Source: Benincasa hispida
Lineage: Eukaryota > Streptophyta > Magnoliopsida > Cucurbitales > Cucurbitaceae
Reading direction: 5' to 3'
Length of the DNA stretch: 64,000 nucleotides
NCBI RefSeq assembly: GCF_009727055.1
Contig: NC_052351.1
Span: forward strand, 57,891,285-57,955,284
The notes under the pieces are model-generated. The model was given only the letters and a program-made list of their open reading frames with translations. It had not been told where the DNA came from and made no database searches. Shown in pieces: positions 44,076-56,222 of the stretch. The translations under genes and the position numbers were made by a program. Positions within the stretch are counted from its first letter, which is position 1. Every line of letters starts with the position of its first letter.

Positions 44076-46377
44076 TCGCATTTTTTAAATTTCCAGAACT
44101 AAAATTTGTTTTATGGTGGATAATACACATAGTTCTGCATTTATGTTGATGAATGTGGTTATTGCACACATTGGATGTTTTCAGGATTGATTTTCTATTT
44201 ACCGCTTTAAGTTTTACAAATTGGTATGTAAGGACCCGTTGTTTTTTGGTGTATTATGAAATTGAGTACGTAATTTCATAAGTCTGGGTTGTCGTGGTTG
44301 TTTTGGCGAAGATCTGGAAGAGACAAGGCCAATTTTGGAGCAAAATTGGTGTTGTAAGCCGCTATATAGAAGTGTTGCAACGCTGTACCCTAGCAACGAG
44401 ACGCTCCGATGCAAGGCAAATGGGAATTTTTCTCATAGTGTCACAACAATAGGGTATAGCGTTGTGATGCTCTAAGATGGAGATATTCATAAGGTGTTCA
44501 GTTCACTTGGGTGGTTCAGTTCGTTGTTTGTTTCGGTTTAGGCGGTTTCTACAGTGTTTTTTTCCTTATTATTTTATAATAATTTAGGATTTAATTAATT
44601 AAATTAATATAAAAGTTATATTAATTTTATTAATTGTTTTGAAAGTCAATTCCGATCCATTAATATGTTTTTTATTTCATTTTGAATTATGCATTGGATG
44701 TATGTTTTTTTTTTTTTATATATGTCATAATGTATGTCATATAGAAAAATCTCCCCATAGATTATGCATTTACATCATAAATATTATAATTGTTATAATA
44801 TCATTGCATGATTTATTTTATAGTATGCTCATGCATCATATCTTATAAATGTTGTAATATAAGTTTGCATGCATTAATAATATAGTCATGCATCATTTAT
44901 ATTATAAGAGTTATAATATATAGTTTGGATGTATGGATGTATGTATATTATTAATACATCCATTACTTTAGTATATAAACGTTATGTATGATTAGGTAAT
45001 GAAAATTAAAATTGAAATTGCATGAAGCATGATACTACTTTAGGTAATTTTATAAATGTTATAATTTTACTAAGTACGTTATTATATGCAATGTTTGACT
45101 TTAATTTATTTCATTTATTTTATAATTATTATAATTAAATGAAATTAGAAATTAAAATCAATAATAAAGGATTGCATGCAAATTTAGATTAAAATAATTT
45201 TTTTTAAATAGTTTAAAATATGATTCACATAGACCTAAGTTCACAATATTTCTAATATGATTAAAAATTATTTTAGTCTTTTTAATTAGTTTAATAGGAT
45301 TAAATTGGTTAATAAAAGATTAAAATTAAAGTGTATCTATAAGAGACCTTTGTCTAAGGCTAGTACAATCTAGGCTAGTACTATCTAGGCTAGAATATTT
45401 AAGTTGAGGGAAAGGAAAAACCTTATCTGAGAACTACCCTGGAAGGTGAATTATATAGATTTGCTACAAGTATGCAATTGTTGATTAAAGTTTATTAAAA
45501 TATTTAATAGACATTAATAAAAAAAAATTTAGCTATCGAAAATAAGTGTTACTTTTGGCAATCTTAAACAATCACTTAGTAAAAATAAGTAACTGTATTT
45601 TTTCTAAGTTAAATAACCTTAGGTAAAATACTCAGTGGGAGAAAAATGGAATATATGATACTTAATTGTGTCCCCTATGAGTGGTGTTTGTATAGATCAA
45701 TACCAAGGTTAATGGAGAGGGTGTTTATAGTAAGTGGGAGCGAGACGTGTGTCAACACATCCCATGGTCTCTCTCATTAGTTTGTATTAAATTTTCATGC
45801 TCGATCTCGAGGCACATTTGCTTGTGTACCCCTACAGATGACATTTGCATGCCTTTTTACTCAAACTCAAGAAATAGATAGGGTTGCTTTAGTTTTTGCC
45901 CCAATTTGTTTTTTCCTATGATTGGCTCTTTGGAGTAAAACTCTAGAATCTAAAATGAGGGGTTACACTTACAAGAAAATGTTAAGCTAGTTAATAATTT
46001 ATGAACCAAACAATGGTGACTAATATTTACAGGAACAAAGAGTTGTTCTGTATATTGGTTGAGATTGTTTCGTTTTAGTGAAAGGGTATCTGATCACACT
46101 ATGAGGACTTTTACCCTATCTCTCTGAGACACCATTGCAAGATAGATATCACATAGGGTGCATTAAATTATTATGCTAAATTGGATTTTTTTTTTCAAAA
46201 TAGGTAATGCATAGATTACTAATATAAAAAAGTTGCATGTTTCAGCAATATTATCAATATGACTGATGTTCCTGATTCGTGATGTGTGCTAGGAGTGTAT
46301 TATAAATGAAGATGAAAGACAAGATTGATATGAATGAAGATGAATGGTAAATTACTTCTATAGGTGAGAAGATTGGG
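44076..46377 (+). mobile_element. copia-E leader, truncated at gag start
   Basis: An inverted counterpart of the copia-D leader (53,865-56,207). Shared landmarks in order: TTGGATGTTTTCAGGATTG (44,172), GTTGCAACGCTGTACC (44,373), a long AT-rich stretch with repeated CATGCATCAT-TTATAA-TTATAATAT modules, GACCTTTGTCTAAGGC (45,347), AATACTCAGTGGGAGAAAA (45,626) and CCAAACAATGGTGAC (46,007). A possible gag ATG is at 46,259 (ATGACTGATGTTCC), followed by a stop; the rest is missing. Confidence 0.75.
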
Positions 46378-47158
46378 TGATGCATTATACTTTCTCTCTA
46401 ATGTGTACAAGCTTTCCCTGAATCATATCCAAATATAAATCTAATTCAGGTTCCTGGTAAGTCCAGGGTCGAACACATGGATTTAGGCTAGTCTAATGCA
46501 TACCTTGCGTTGCAGTAGATGTAGAAGAGTTCTAAATAAATGCTGGAAAAGTTTTATCTGGACTATTTTTATTGCATGCATACAAGAAAAGACAATAGTT
46601 TAAGTGAAATACAGGATTTAATGAATGAATGGTGCTAAGTGATAGGGGAATGTGGTTTGGGTAGGGATGAAGATGAGAGATGCTTGTGTACAATCCAAAT
46701 GTATGTAGACGCGTTGGGTTTCTATTTATCTACTTATTCAACATTTCTCAATGGGAATGCCACATGTTCCTACTTCTAGAGTGCATGCGTTGGTTACAGA
46801 AAACAAGGAAGCACAAGTATTTTCGTCCCTAAAGCTACTGTGTGTTCTGACTCAATTCATTTCTAGCTATCCTCTTCTCTCGAATGGTTTTAGCTGAGAT
46901 AACTTCAACCAGATAATCAAAATGATTAAAACTTTAGAAATTAAGCATGCACAGAGTCACAAACGCATTTAAACAATAGATTGTAAGCAGAGGCAAAGTG
47001 ATAGATCAAATGCACGATTTTATAAAGGACGAAATTGTTTTTACAATGGCAACACTCAATTGCATGGAATGATAAATGGAAATGAAGTGAAAAGAAAAGA
47101 CTCAATCCGCAGAGTTCAATCTCTTGTCCTCTTTGGCTTGATCTTAATGTGTGTACAA
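46378..47158 (-). mobile_element. Outer Athila-type LTR, left part
   Basis: On the minus strand this is the 3' (U5) side, ending TGCATCA. It contains GGTTCCTGGTAAGTCCAGGGTCG, the reverse complement of the Athila LTR phrase seen at 39,750 and 63,165. It is interrupted at TACAA by the inner solo LTR. Confidence 0.7.
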
Positions 47159-48812
47159 TGATGCGTGTGAATTGTGATGCGTTATGGTGTGAGTTTACGG
47201 TGATGTGTGTTATGCGGTGATCATGCAAATTTTCCTAACAAGACCCAAGTATAAGCCTTATTAGGTTTCCTGGTAAGTCTAGGGTCAGGCACAGGGACTA
47301 CTAAGTAAATATGCGACAGTCACTTTGATTCTCTTGCAATAGTAAAAACAAATGAGTTGGATGGTGTTTTGATTAAGATTTTTGAATGCAGAGTTGGTGA
47401 AATTGAGAGTTACAATGAGTATGCGATGAAGGGGTTGAGAAGGGGTTTGGCTAAAACTTCCTAAGATTATGCACAAGTTATGCGATCATGCTACACACAA
47501 ATAACAACACGTCATCTCTTAATGCAGAATGCCATAATTCCTATTTCTAGGACGCATGCGATGTATATGAAAAATTCGATAGGACTTATATCTAAGTCTC
47601 TATTCTTATCTATGCAATGATGAATGATGCACACATAAAACAAGGTGACCGCATACAATCATGCCTATTTTTAGGGTGCATGCGATGTATTAATAGCAAT
47701 AGAACTTATGTCTAAGTTTCTATTTCTTGCTTATGCGATTCTAATATGAATTTCTCAAACCTAGATTCTAATCTGACTCTCTCAAGTCTAGATACTATCT
47801 TTAGACTACTCTCTTAAGTATCTCTAAAGGGTGAATGACGCATACATAAGACAAGATAATCGCATAAAATGTAAATCTTAAGTCATGCTAGCTAAGTACT
47901 TCTCAACCCATTTAGAAATTTAGCTACTCATGCAAATTATGGAGAGATTGAACATAGATTGAAATAAGATTTCCATTTTCTGTAAATAAAGTGCCGAATA
48001 CAAAATATTAAATGGAATTGAGAGATAAGAAGCCTGGTAAGCAATGTCTTGCTTCCCGTGGCCTTTTACACTGTTCTTTTTCACTCCAACTCTGTTCTAG
48101 ATGTATATTCTTACTCTCGTAAGTGTTGGCCATCTCCTTTGTAACGCTTTCTGGCAGTCTCTCGATCTGTCTGGGAATGATCTCTCCGCTTCCTCGTCTC
48201 CTTGCTCTTCTTCATCTTCTAAGTATATGTACGAGTATGTGCGTTAACGAACTACTAACTCTCTATCTTGTTCAACTCTTTTTACAATGGTGGCCTTTGG
48301 TATTTATAGAGCTCAAGGTCAAGCAGCCTTCCCTTCTAATGATTGCAATGATAAGCGGTATTAATTCTCCTACTCTAATGCGCCGATTAATGGTCACCGA
48401 AAGTTGAGTGTACTTGCTACAGTGTGGCTTTAACAGCTTGTCAACTAAATTCGTATTTGACCGTTATCAGCTTTTCGTCCCATCGTGATTTATTATATTG
48501 TCACCTTGATGCATAGTCTTTATGCGGCCACCTTTTTTAGCACTTCTCACGATCGCATACGATCGCATGACTTTGCGATCGCAATCTTCAAGCACGCTGA
48601 CGCCTAATTCCTTTGGGTCGCAATTTTACTTGCACAATCGCATTTTTCCTGCACAAAATAAGTAAATTAACTGCTTTTATGCGATGGACGCATGCGATCG
48701 CAATTCCTTTTAGTTTAACACTTTTGGACATGATATTTCTTATTTTACCGTCGCATTCTCTCATTGTTTTACTTATTTGAGCTATAATAACTTGTATTTC
48801 TACCAGTTGTCA
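47159..48812 (-). mobile_element. Inner solo Athila-type LTR (1,654 bp) with TACAA duplication
   Basis: On the plus strand it runs from TGATGCGTGTGAATTG to CTACCAGTTGTCA, flanked by perfect TACAA (47,154-47,158 and 48,813-48,817). On the minus strand it begins TGACAACTGGTAGAAATAC, a variant of the terminal hairpin. It has a TATA box (reverse of TATTTATAGAGC at about 48,300) and many GCGATCGCAT motifs (48,548-48,705). It has exactly the same length as the LTR at 38,208, and is a related but diverged subfamily. Confidence 0.9.
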
Positions 48813-49230
48813 TACAACCAACTTGTTAAAGAAATGAAGAAGAATTCTCTCTCGAGCTTGGTCTTCTACAGTTCTCCTTGATCAACAATAACAATGGTTC
48901 TTTTCCTCCTAGTCCTTCTTGCAGCAACAAAAAAACTATAGTCTAAGCTCTAAAATGCCCAATCTATGTTATGCTTTCTTTCTTCAGTTGCAAGTCGTCC
49001 TATTTATAGGCATTTTCTCTTAGCAACTTTTGATATGACAGCATTAATTTCCATGCCCTTGTCAGCCGCCTGCCATTTCAGTTACTTTTCAGACGTCGAC
49101 ATTCAGATACCCATACTTGCAAGTGATGATTTGATAGGAACAACACGAACTAATATATCTTCTTTGCATTTGAATCCTTCAGACACATGCCTTTGCGTTA
49201 GTTGAGTCTGCGACACTTAGCAAATTTTAT
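48813..49230 (-). mobile_element. Outer Athila-type LTR, right part
   Basis: Continues the LTR broken at 47,158. It carries a TATA box on the minus strand (reverse of CCTATTTATAGGC, about 49,000). The right border is not fixed and the terminal hairpin is not visible. Confidence 0.5.
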
Positions 49231-49369
49231 TGAAATCCTGCAATGAGATGCGTTGTTACGTAGTTTTATCAAAAATATTATTTTTGTAAAGGCTAGTAGT
49301 GTTTGAAGAATTCCATGCGTTTTCTTTTAAGATAAATGAGTTTTTATCATTAAGAATCCTGATTGGTCC

Positions 49370-49621
49370 CACTTTCAAGAGACAATAACTTGTGAATATT
49401 CGATGTTTGAGACAAGGCCAACCTTTTGTTCTTAAGATCTCAAATGATCTGGATCCCTAGAATAAACCGTGCCTCTCCCAAATTTTTGTTTGGAATTGGG
49501 CGGCCAACCATTTCTATATATCAGTTAGAAAACCTACATCCTTCCTAATGAGTAGGATATCATCCACATACAGCATGAGGAAAGCTACTAAGCTATTGAT
49601 GATTTTCTTGTAAACATAAGG
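49370..49621 (-). pseudogene. copia-D reverse transcriptase, active-site part
   Basis: On the minus strand: VYKKIINSLVAFLMLYVDDI (active site YVDD intact), LLIRKDVGFLTDI, KWLAAQFQ, then IQII, D-L-K-N-K-R-L-A-L-S-Q-T-S after a stop. Reading is lost left of about 49,370; 49,231-49,369 has no assignable content. This part is separated from the rest of RT by the LTR at 49,622. Confidence 0.85.
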
Positions 49622-51533
49622 TATTGGGATTGGTGTCCTAATTCTCCCGGAGTCTCGTAGTTTATAAACTTTGTACACATTGTTATTAATAAAATAAGAG
49701 TTATTTTATTTTCATTTACTCATATCCAATAAACAATGATTTGTGGTTATTGTATATAAACTTAAGCATGTATATGAGATATACAAGTGGATCATGCTTT
49801 AAGTTATAAATTAAAAGGTTAGTATAAAGATAAAGGAGGGATACCTTATCCTGGTGACACTACGGATACGACCCGCTTTGTAGAGGTTTACAAGTGTTGT
49901 GAAGTACTACGGATAGTCTGATTCTGACCATTCATGTGGAGACATACGAGTGGAGGTGTCCTATACAAGAGTTTTTATAAGACCGAACCATGAAAAATTA
50001 TTTTTCTCTTTATATAACGTCGTTGATAAGTAAAACTTACATCTCACTATAACGACCACAGGTGACATGACCTTAATCCTGAGTGTTTTAGGAACTTCTG
50101 CCTATGAAGGCGGTCCTTTGATTAGTATGGGTGAGATTGGCCAGATTGCTAACTCAACAAGCCTACCTTTTTGGGATTTGTCTAATTAGGGAGTTGGGAA
50201 CTCAGTTACACAAGACGGAATTCACTCCTTCCTCAAAGCAGGGATAAGTAGATAGATTGCTCCCTTAAGGGCTGATTTCGGGTCTTGAACATAGTGGTCA
50301 CATCCTCTCTTTGGAAGAGAGGACCCAATCATAGTAGGACTATGACTTATTGTTTATTATAGTAATCAGTGGTACTTAAAGAGTTAGATGTAACTATAAG
50401 GGGAAAACGGTAAATTGGCCGAGCTGTACTTACGAGCGATCTGTGAATTGTTATCGCATTGTTGATTGATTAATATGGACACATAAATATATCTATAGTG
50501 AGAATAGTGCAGCTATCGATCTTTAGTAGAGTGCCCGACAGTTAATGGATGGTGGATCCCATTACTAAAGAGTTTAGTCAGTTATTCACGTACTGTTCAA
50601 GCTTCAAGCTACAGGTCCATAAGGTCCTCTTGGTAGCTCAATGGGTTCAAGTTGAGAATTAGTTCTTGGGGTTAGTTTGAAGTGTTGAAATTAACAAGAG
50701 GAAATTCAATTATATATGATATAATTGGTGTGATGTATGAGATACATCAAGTGGAGGACTTAATGTAAATATGATTTACATTAAGTACCATAAAATAGAA
50801 AAAGAACTATGGTTTATATGTTTCATGAGATAAAATGTCTAATAACCGATTGAGTGGGAGGTTATTGGTGGTTTTATAGTAATCGTGAGATAAAAGAAAA
50901 CTTGTTTTCCTAAAATTAGTAGTTGCCTCATTCGGAAAGAACTCAGGAGACAAGTTATCAAGTGAAAGAGTTTCACTAAGCGATAGTTGATCAGCAACTA
51001 AACAATCGTGTAGAGTTGACTATACGATAGTCACTCAGTTGATCGTAGCTAAACAATTGAGTAGCTAAGTCTATACGATAGGCTGTCGTTTACTAAATGA
51101 TCGAGCACATCGTCTACACGATAGACATCTTCATATCTCCCACTTTCTCGATCGTAGACCTCTCATCTCTTCCTCAAGCTAATATCAAACAGAGCCCATA
51201 ACTCTTGGATTTTCACATCGAGAATACTAAGTTAACCACATTAAGTTCATGGATCAAGTAAGACTCGATTGGGTCCGAGGAGTTGTTGGCCATTCGTTGT
51301 GTTCGTGTTCGTTGGCTATACTGATCGTTGCGTTTGAGTGTGTTGTTCGTGGACACTTGTAGATTGATCGAGGGATTCGTTAAGAATGGTTCTTCAAAGG
51401 TATGCATCCTCTATCCCTTGTATCATCGTTTAACATGTTGTAATTTCTAGTTGTGCATGACCTATTAGTTTCCGTTTAGACTGTAATTGTTTTGTGTTCA
51501 ATTTGAATGGAATTAGGAACAATCTCTTCCGCT
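49622..51533 (+). mobile_element. copia LTR inserted in the copia-D RT, 3' end lost (1,912 bp)
   Basis: Starts TATTGGGATTGGTGTCC (TG changed to TA), the same family as 33,543-35,598 in opposite orientation. The last roughly 31 bases of the family end (through GATCCTTCA) are missing; the sequence stops at CTCTTCCGCT and is followed by a scrambled stretch. The RT segment that should lie at the break (between the RLKQAS block and VYKKI) is also lost. No target duplication. Confidence 0.85.
50950..51150. repeat. ACGATAG/GATCGT short-repeat cluster, inverted copy
   Basis: CTATACGATAG, GATCGTAGC, CTACACGATAG units; the reverse-strand counterpart of 33,960-34,170. Confidence 0.6.
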
Positions 51534-51627
51534 ATAAATGAATAATGGACATTAAGACTGTAACATGATGATTTCCATTCGTAGTCATAATATGTGGCTA
51601 TACAAAATGTGGATAATGGACATTGAG
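51534..51627. other. Filler DNA at LTR/RT junction
   Basis: About 94 bp that belong to neither LTR nor RT order. 51,544-51,560 is a 17-base perfect reverse complement of 51,751-51,767. 51,571-51,601 is a direct, slightly edited copy of 51,767-51,799. This pattern fits templated filler at a repaired break. Confidence 0.75.
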
Positions 51628-52140
51628 ATGCTTGTTTCAGTCTATAAATGGATCGAATAATCTTACAAACCTTTTGCTCTTGATCTTGCTCAATGAATCC
51701 TTCTGGTTGATTCATGTAGATGGTCTCTTCAAGATTGTCATTCAAAAAGGCAGTCTTAATGTCCATTTTCCATATTTCGTAGTCATAATATGTGGCTATG
51801 GACAAGAGAATTCTAATAGATTTTAACATGACAACAGGTAAGAAAGTTTCTTCATAGTCCACTCCCTTAACCTGGGTATAACCCTTTGCCACAAGTCTAG
51901 CTTTAAAGATCTATACCTTTCCATCTACACCTCTTTTTCTCTTATAGATCCATGTACAACCTATAGGTTTTACCCCATCAGGTTGATCTATAAGCTCCTA
52001 GATAGAATTGAAGTACATAGACTTCATTTCTTGATTCATGACTTTAATCCATTCATCCTTGTCAACATCTTCCATTGCTTTTTTATAAGACAATGGATCC
52101 TCAACACCATCATAAACTATGATGTCTTGGGCTTCTGTTA
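51628..52140 (-). pseudogene. copia-D reverse transcriptase, N-terminal part
   Basis: WIKVMNQEMKSMYFNSI, GVKPIGCTWIYKRKRG, ARLVAKGYTQVKGVDYEETF, IRILLSIATYYDYEIWKMDI, KTAFLNDNLEETIYMNQPEG and QDQEQKVCKIIRSIYRLKQA are the successive blocks of copia RT, fairly well kept and with few stops (one TAG before ELIDQ, one in the KV-IFKARL junction). The first catalytic Asp is in KMDIKTAFLN. It stops at the filler junction. Confidence 0.9.
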
Positions 52141-53000
52141 AACCCATGTAGCATACAGGTGGGTTTATAACCCTCCCACTACGTCAAGACAATCTCAACT
52201 CTTGAGATGGATGTGAATGACTAAATGAACCGATATCAACAATTCTTGTTGATGTATTAGCCCTTTCAACAACCCTAGTTCAAGTTTCAGTCGATTCCTT
52301 AGAAATTTCACTTAAAACAATTTTGCTTCGTAGTTTATGATCCCTGATGTGATCTTCTTCTAAGAAGGCAGCGTTTGTCAATACAAACACTTTATTCTCA
52401 CTTGGATCAAAGAAGTATCAACCTCTCGTTTCCTTGGGGTAGCCTACAAAGAGGCATACTTTTGAATGAGGTTCCAATGTTTTAGGGTTTTCCATTAGCA
52501 CATGGGTTGGACATCCCCAAATTCTGAAGTGGTGTAAACTACCTTTTACGACCTCTCCATAACTCAAAAAGTGTTTTAGAAACACTCTTTGAGGGAACGT
52601 AGCTCAAAATATGAACAACGGTCTCTATTGCATATCCTCAAAATGAGTCAGGAAGTTGAGCATAGCTCATCATAGACTGAATCATGTCCAACGGGGTTCT
52701 GTTTCTCCTTTTCGATACATCATTCTGTTTAGGTGTACCAGAGGCTGAGAGTTGGGACGTAATTCCATGTTCTATCATATAATTTTGGAATCTTAAATTT
52801 ATATACTCTTCATCACAATCTGATCATTTTGTTTTTATCTTTTTACCTAACAAGTTTTCAACTTCTATCTTATGCTCCTTGAACTTTTCAAGTGTTTCAG
52901 ACTTATGTTGCATTAGGTATAGATACCTATATCTAGGATAATCATCTATGAAAGAGGTGGAATATTCATACTATCATCGTGCTCTTACATTCATCGGACC
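52141..53000 (-). pseudogene. copia-D integrase core and linker
   Basis: FIDDYPRYRYLYLM (first Asp), KTK-SDCDEEYI (second Asp, after a stop), GTPKQNDVSKRRNRTPLDM: the third catalytic position is Lys (AAA) instead of Glu, as in copia-1. It continues YAQLPDSF, HHFRIWGCPTHVLMENP, HSKVCLFVGYPKETRG and a linker with TRVVERA/TRIVDIG, then RSGRVINPPVCYMGL. At least five stops. On the minus strand this follows gag-protease and precedes RT, the copia gene order. Confidence 0.9.
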
Positions 53001-53181
53001 GCGAAAATTTGAATGTATATGCTCCAAGGTCTCTTTGTCTCTATACTCTTTTCAAGTAAAAGGTTTTTTTGTCATTTGCCTTCAAGGTATGACTTATATA
53101 CAGGTAAATATACAAGTAAATAGCTGAAACAACCTCACGAGTATCGACTCTAAGAGTCATCTATCCAGCTACTAATTGTCT
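53001..53181 (-). pseudogene. copia-D protease C-terminus and GAG-pre-integrase scrap
   Basis: Only short pieces are readable (for example a KDLGAYTFK-like stretch from the reverse of 53,000-53,060). The usual roughly 700 bp between protease and integrase is reduced to under 200 bp, so a deletion removed most of this region. Confidence 0.5.
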
Positions 53182-53864
53182 TTAGGAATTAAATCCCTGA
53201 TAGGAAGAACAAACATGATTAGTAGCTCCTGAATCAACTATCCAAGCAGAACCATCATTCTCTACTAAGCATGTCTCCAAGATAAATAAATCAGATTTAT
53301 TTTCTTTGGAGTTCTTCATTTTCTGGAGAGTAGTGGGATCAGCTTCATACCCTATACCATAAACTCTAAGTTTTATCTTAGAGGACAATCCTGTTTGATT
53401 AACTTTACTACATTTAGCAACATTTTCTTTTTCTATTTGTCCCTTGATATTCAATATGGACTGGAGTTTATTTAGGGAGCTAACAATACTGGTTTCATCG
53501 TCATCAACCCCATTTTGCTTGAATTGTGAGTACTTTTGCTCAAACAATTCTTGTATTGATTGCATGATCTGATGTGCAGTGACCATACTCTCAAATATTT
53601 TGGCTAAGACATCAGGTATGCTTCCCCAAATGTAGACTCGGGCCTTATTATTACCTTCATCCACATTTCGTATGCATCACGAACATTTCGTGTTGCATCA
53701 GGGGTTGGGACTTGAGGACAATCTTCAGTCAAGACGATGTTAAGGTCATTAACCACGAAAAGTGTTTTAATTGAATCTTTCCAAGTCTTATAATTAAAAC
53801 CGGTCAAAATGCTAGAGGAAAAAACGAAAAAATACAGTTTAACATTTTTGCTAAAAAGAAACAA
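53182..53864 (-). pseudogene. copia-D gag and protease start
   Basis: From the right: ILTGFNYKTWKDSIKTLFVV, NDLNIVLTEDCPQVPTPDAT, AYEMWMKV (copia gag), a frameshift near 53,650, then YIWGSIPDVLAKIFESMVTA, HQIMQSIQELFEQKYSQFKQ, VSSLNKLQSILNIKGQIEKE, SDLFILETCLVENDGSAW and IVDSGATNHVCSSYQG, the protease active site D-S-G-A intact. The 160-codon open stretch at 53,182-53,664 is the longest well-conserved copia fragment in the window. No CCHC zinc knuckle is visible, suggesting an internal deletion. Confidence 0.9.
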
Positions 53865-56207
53865 ATTGATCTACGTTGGATTTTAGTATAACTTTAAAAC
53901 ATCTAATCAATTTTAGCAAAAATTATATAAACCCCATACAACATCTAATATTTTCAAAGATGCTTAAGTGATTTAGGACAAAAGCTAGCGAAGAGCAGTC
54001 AGTTATCCCTTCACTGAACTGAGACATTCTCAACTAATTATTATACCAAAATAACCCTTATTCCTATAACAATCAGTCATCAATTATCTGGTCAAGAAAT
54101 CATTTACTAGCTCAACAATTTCTCATAAGTGTGACCCTTCATTTTAGACCCTAGAGTTTGCCAAATGAGCCAACCAAATTGAAAAATTGATTGGGGCAAA
54201 AACTAAAGTGATCCTATTCATTTCTAGAGTTCGTCTTGATATTGACCTAATGCACAAACCATCCGAAGGGGGATGCTCCCAGGGCGCCTCGAGGTCGTGC
54301 AATAAGATCTCACGGTCCAAACTAATGAAAGAGACTGTAGAACATGTTACAAACATCCCTCTCCCACTTAATATAAATACTCTCTCCGTTCACCTTGATA
54401 TTGACCCATAAACACCATCCAAAGAAGAACGCTCCCAGGGTGCCTCGAGGCCAAGTCTGAGTCTCAGGTGTGAACATTAAGGGATAAACGTGAGTAGAAA
54501 ATTGATGTATTGTATACATCTTTTTCCTCCCACTGAGTATTTTTTTTTTTAAAAAAAATAGGGTTTATTTAACTTGGAAAAAATATGGCTAATTATTTTC
54601 ACTAAGTGATTGTTTAAGTTTCCCCAAAAGTAACACTTACTTTGGATAGTTAAATAATTTTGATTAATGTTTGTCAAATACTTTAACAAACCTTAATCAA
54701 CAATTGCATGTTTGTAGCAAGTCTATCTCATTCACCTTTCCATGTAGGGGTGTTCCGTTTCCATCAAGTTAAATACGTTAGTCTAGATATAACTAGTCTT
54801 AGACAAAAGGTTCCTTATGGATACGTTTGCTACAATTTTAATCTTTTATTAAAATCAATTTAATCGTATCAAACTTATTAAAAAGATTAAACTGAATTTC
54901 TAATCCTATTAGAAATGTGATTGTAGGTCTACGTGAATCATATTTTAAAACTATTTTAAACAATGATTTTAACCTAAGATTTGCATGCAATTCTGAATTG
55001 TTTATTTTAATTTCTAATTTCATTTAATTATAACTTTTATAAAAGAAATGAAACAAATTAATATAATTCATTCCATGTTATCACATACTTAGCAAAATTA
55101 TAACGACTATAAAATTACCTAAAGTAGTGTCATACATCATGCAATTCCATTTTATTACTAAACTTATATAACACTTATATAATAAAGCAATGAAACAATT
55201 AATAAGATACAATCATCCATACATACATACTATATATTATAGCTCTTATAATATAAAAGATGTATGGATATGTTATTGATGCATGCATGCATATACTATA
55301 ACAATTATATTATACGATGCATAAGCATGCTATAAAAAAAATATATTATATGATGCATGAACATGCTATAAATATAAAATTATGTAACTATATATATAAC
55401 ATTTATAATATAAATGATGCATGAATTATGCATAACCTATGGTGAATATTTTACAATATGGCATACATTATGACATATAGTAATAAATAAGAATCATAAA
55501 TCAAATGCATAATTAAAAAATAATAATTGGACTGAGATTGGACACCTAAACAATTAATTTTAAATAATTAATTAAATTAAAATAACACTTATACCATTTT
55601 AGTTAATTACAAAACATCTAACGATTACAAAATAATAGTCAATCGGTTCAACACAAGTGAATCGAGCCTTAAACCGCTCGAATTGAACCACTCATCATCC
55701 GAACTAGACCCAAAACGCTCGAACCAATCAAACCACGAATTGAACCGGACGAGAACCTTTTTGTTCTTTCCATCTCGAAGCGTTGCAACGTTGTGCCTAC
55801 TGTTGCAACGCTACGGAAATAACGAGGCGTTCTTCCTCATCTTAGCATTACAATGCTAGGGCACAACATTGCAACGTTGCGGTACAGTCGATACTGTACA
55901 ACCACGATATCCTTCGTTGTTTCTCCTATTTGGGCCTTGTTTTCTCCAGAAACTCACCGGGAATAGACGAGCGACTCAAAAACAATAAATTGTAGACTCG
56001 ATTGCAAAAAATATGCCCAAAACACGAGCCTTTACAAACTAATTTGTAAACTAAAGCAATAAATACTAAATGGCCAATCCTAAAACATCCAACAAATAAA
56101 CATTCAACAATAACATTCATCGCATGAATAAATTATGATGAATGCAAACCCACCAATTCACTGTAATTCAGATTCTGGAAAATAAGAAAAATTTGGGACC
56201 AAAACCA
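53865..56207 (-). mobile_element. copia-D leader
   Basis: 2.3 kb without coding content between primer site and gag. Includes GTTGCAACG motifs (55,780-55,890) and many short TTATAATATA modules around CATGCAT (55,060-55,460). Inverted relative to the copia-E leader. Confidence 0.85.
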
Positions 56208-56208
56208 C

Positions 56209-56220
56209 GTTCTGATACCA
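56209..56220 (-). other. Primer-binding site of copia-D
   Basis: Minus strand TGGTATCAGAAC, two bases from the LTR end; initiator tRNA-Met type. Confidence 0.95.
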
Positions 56221-56222
56221 AT

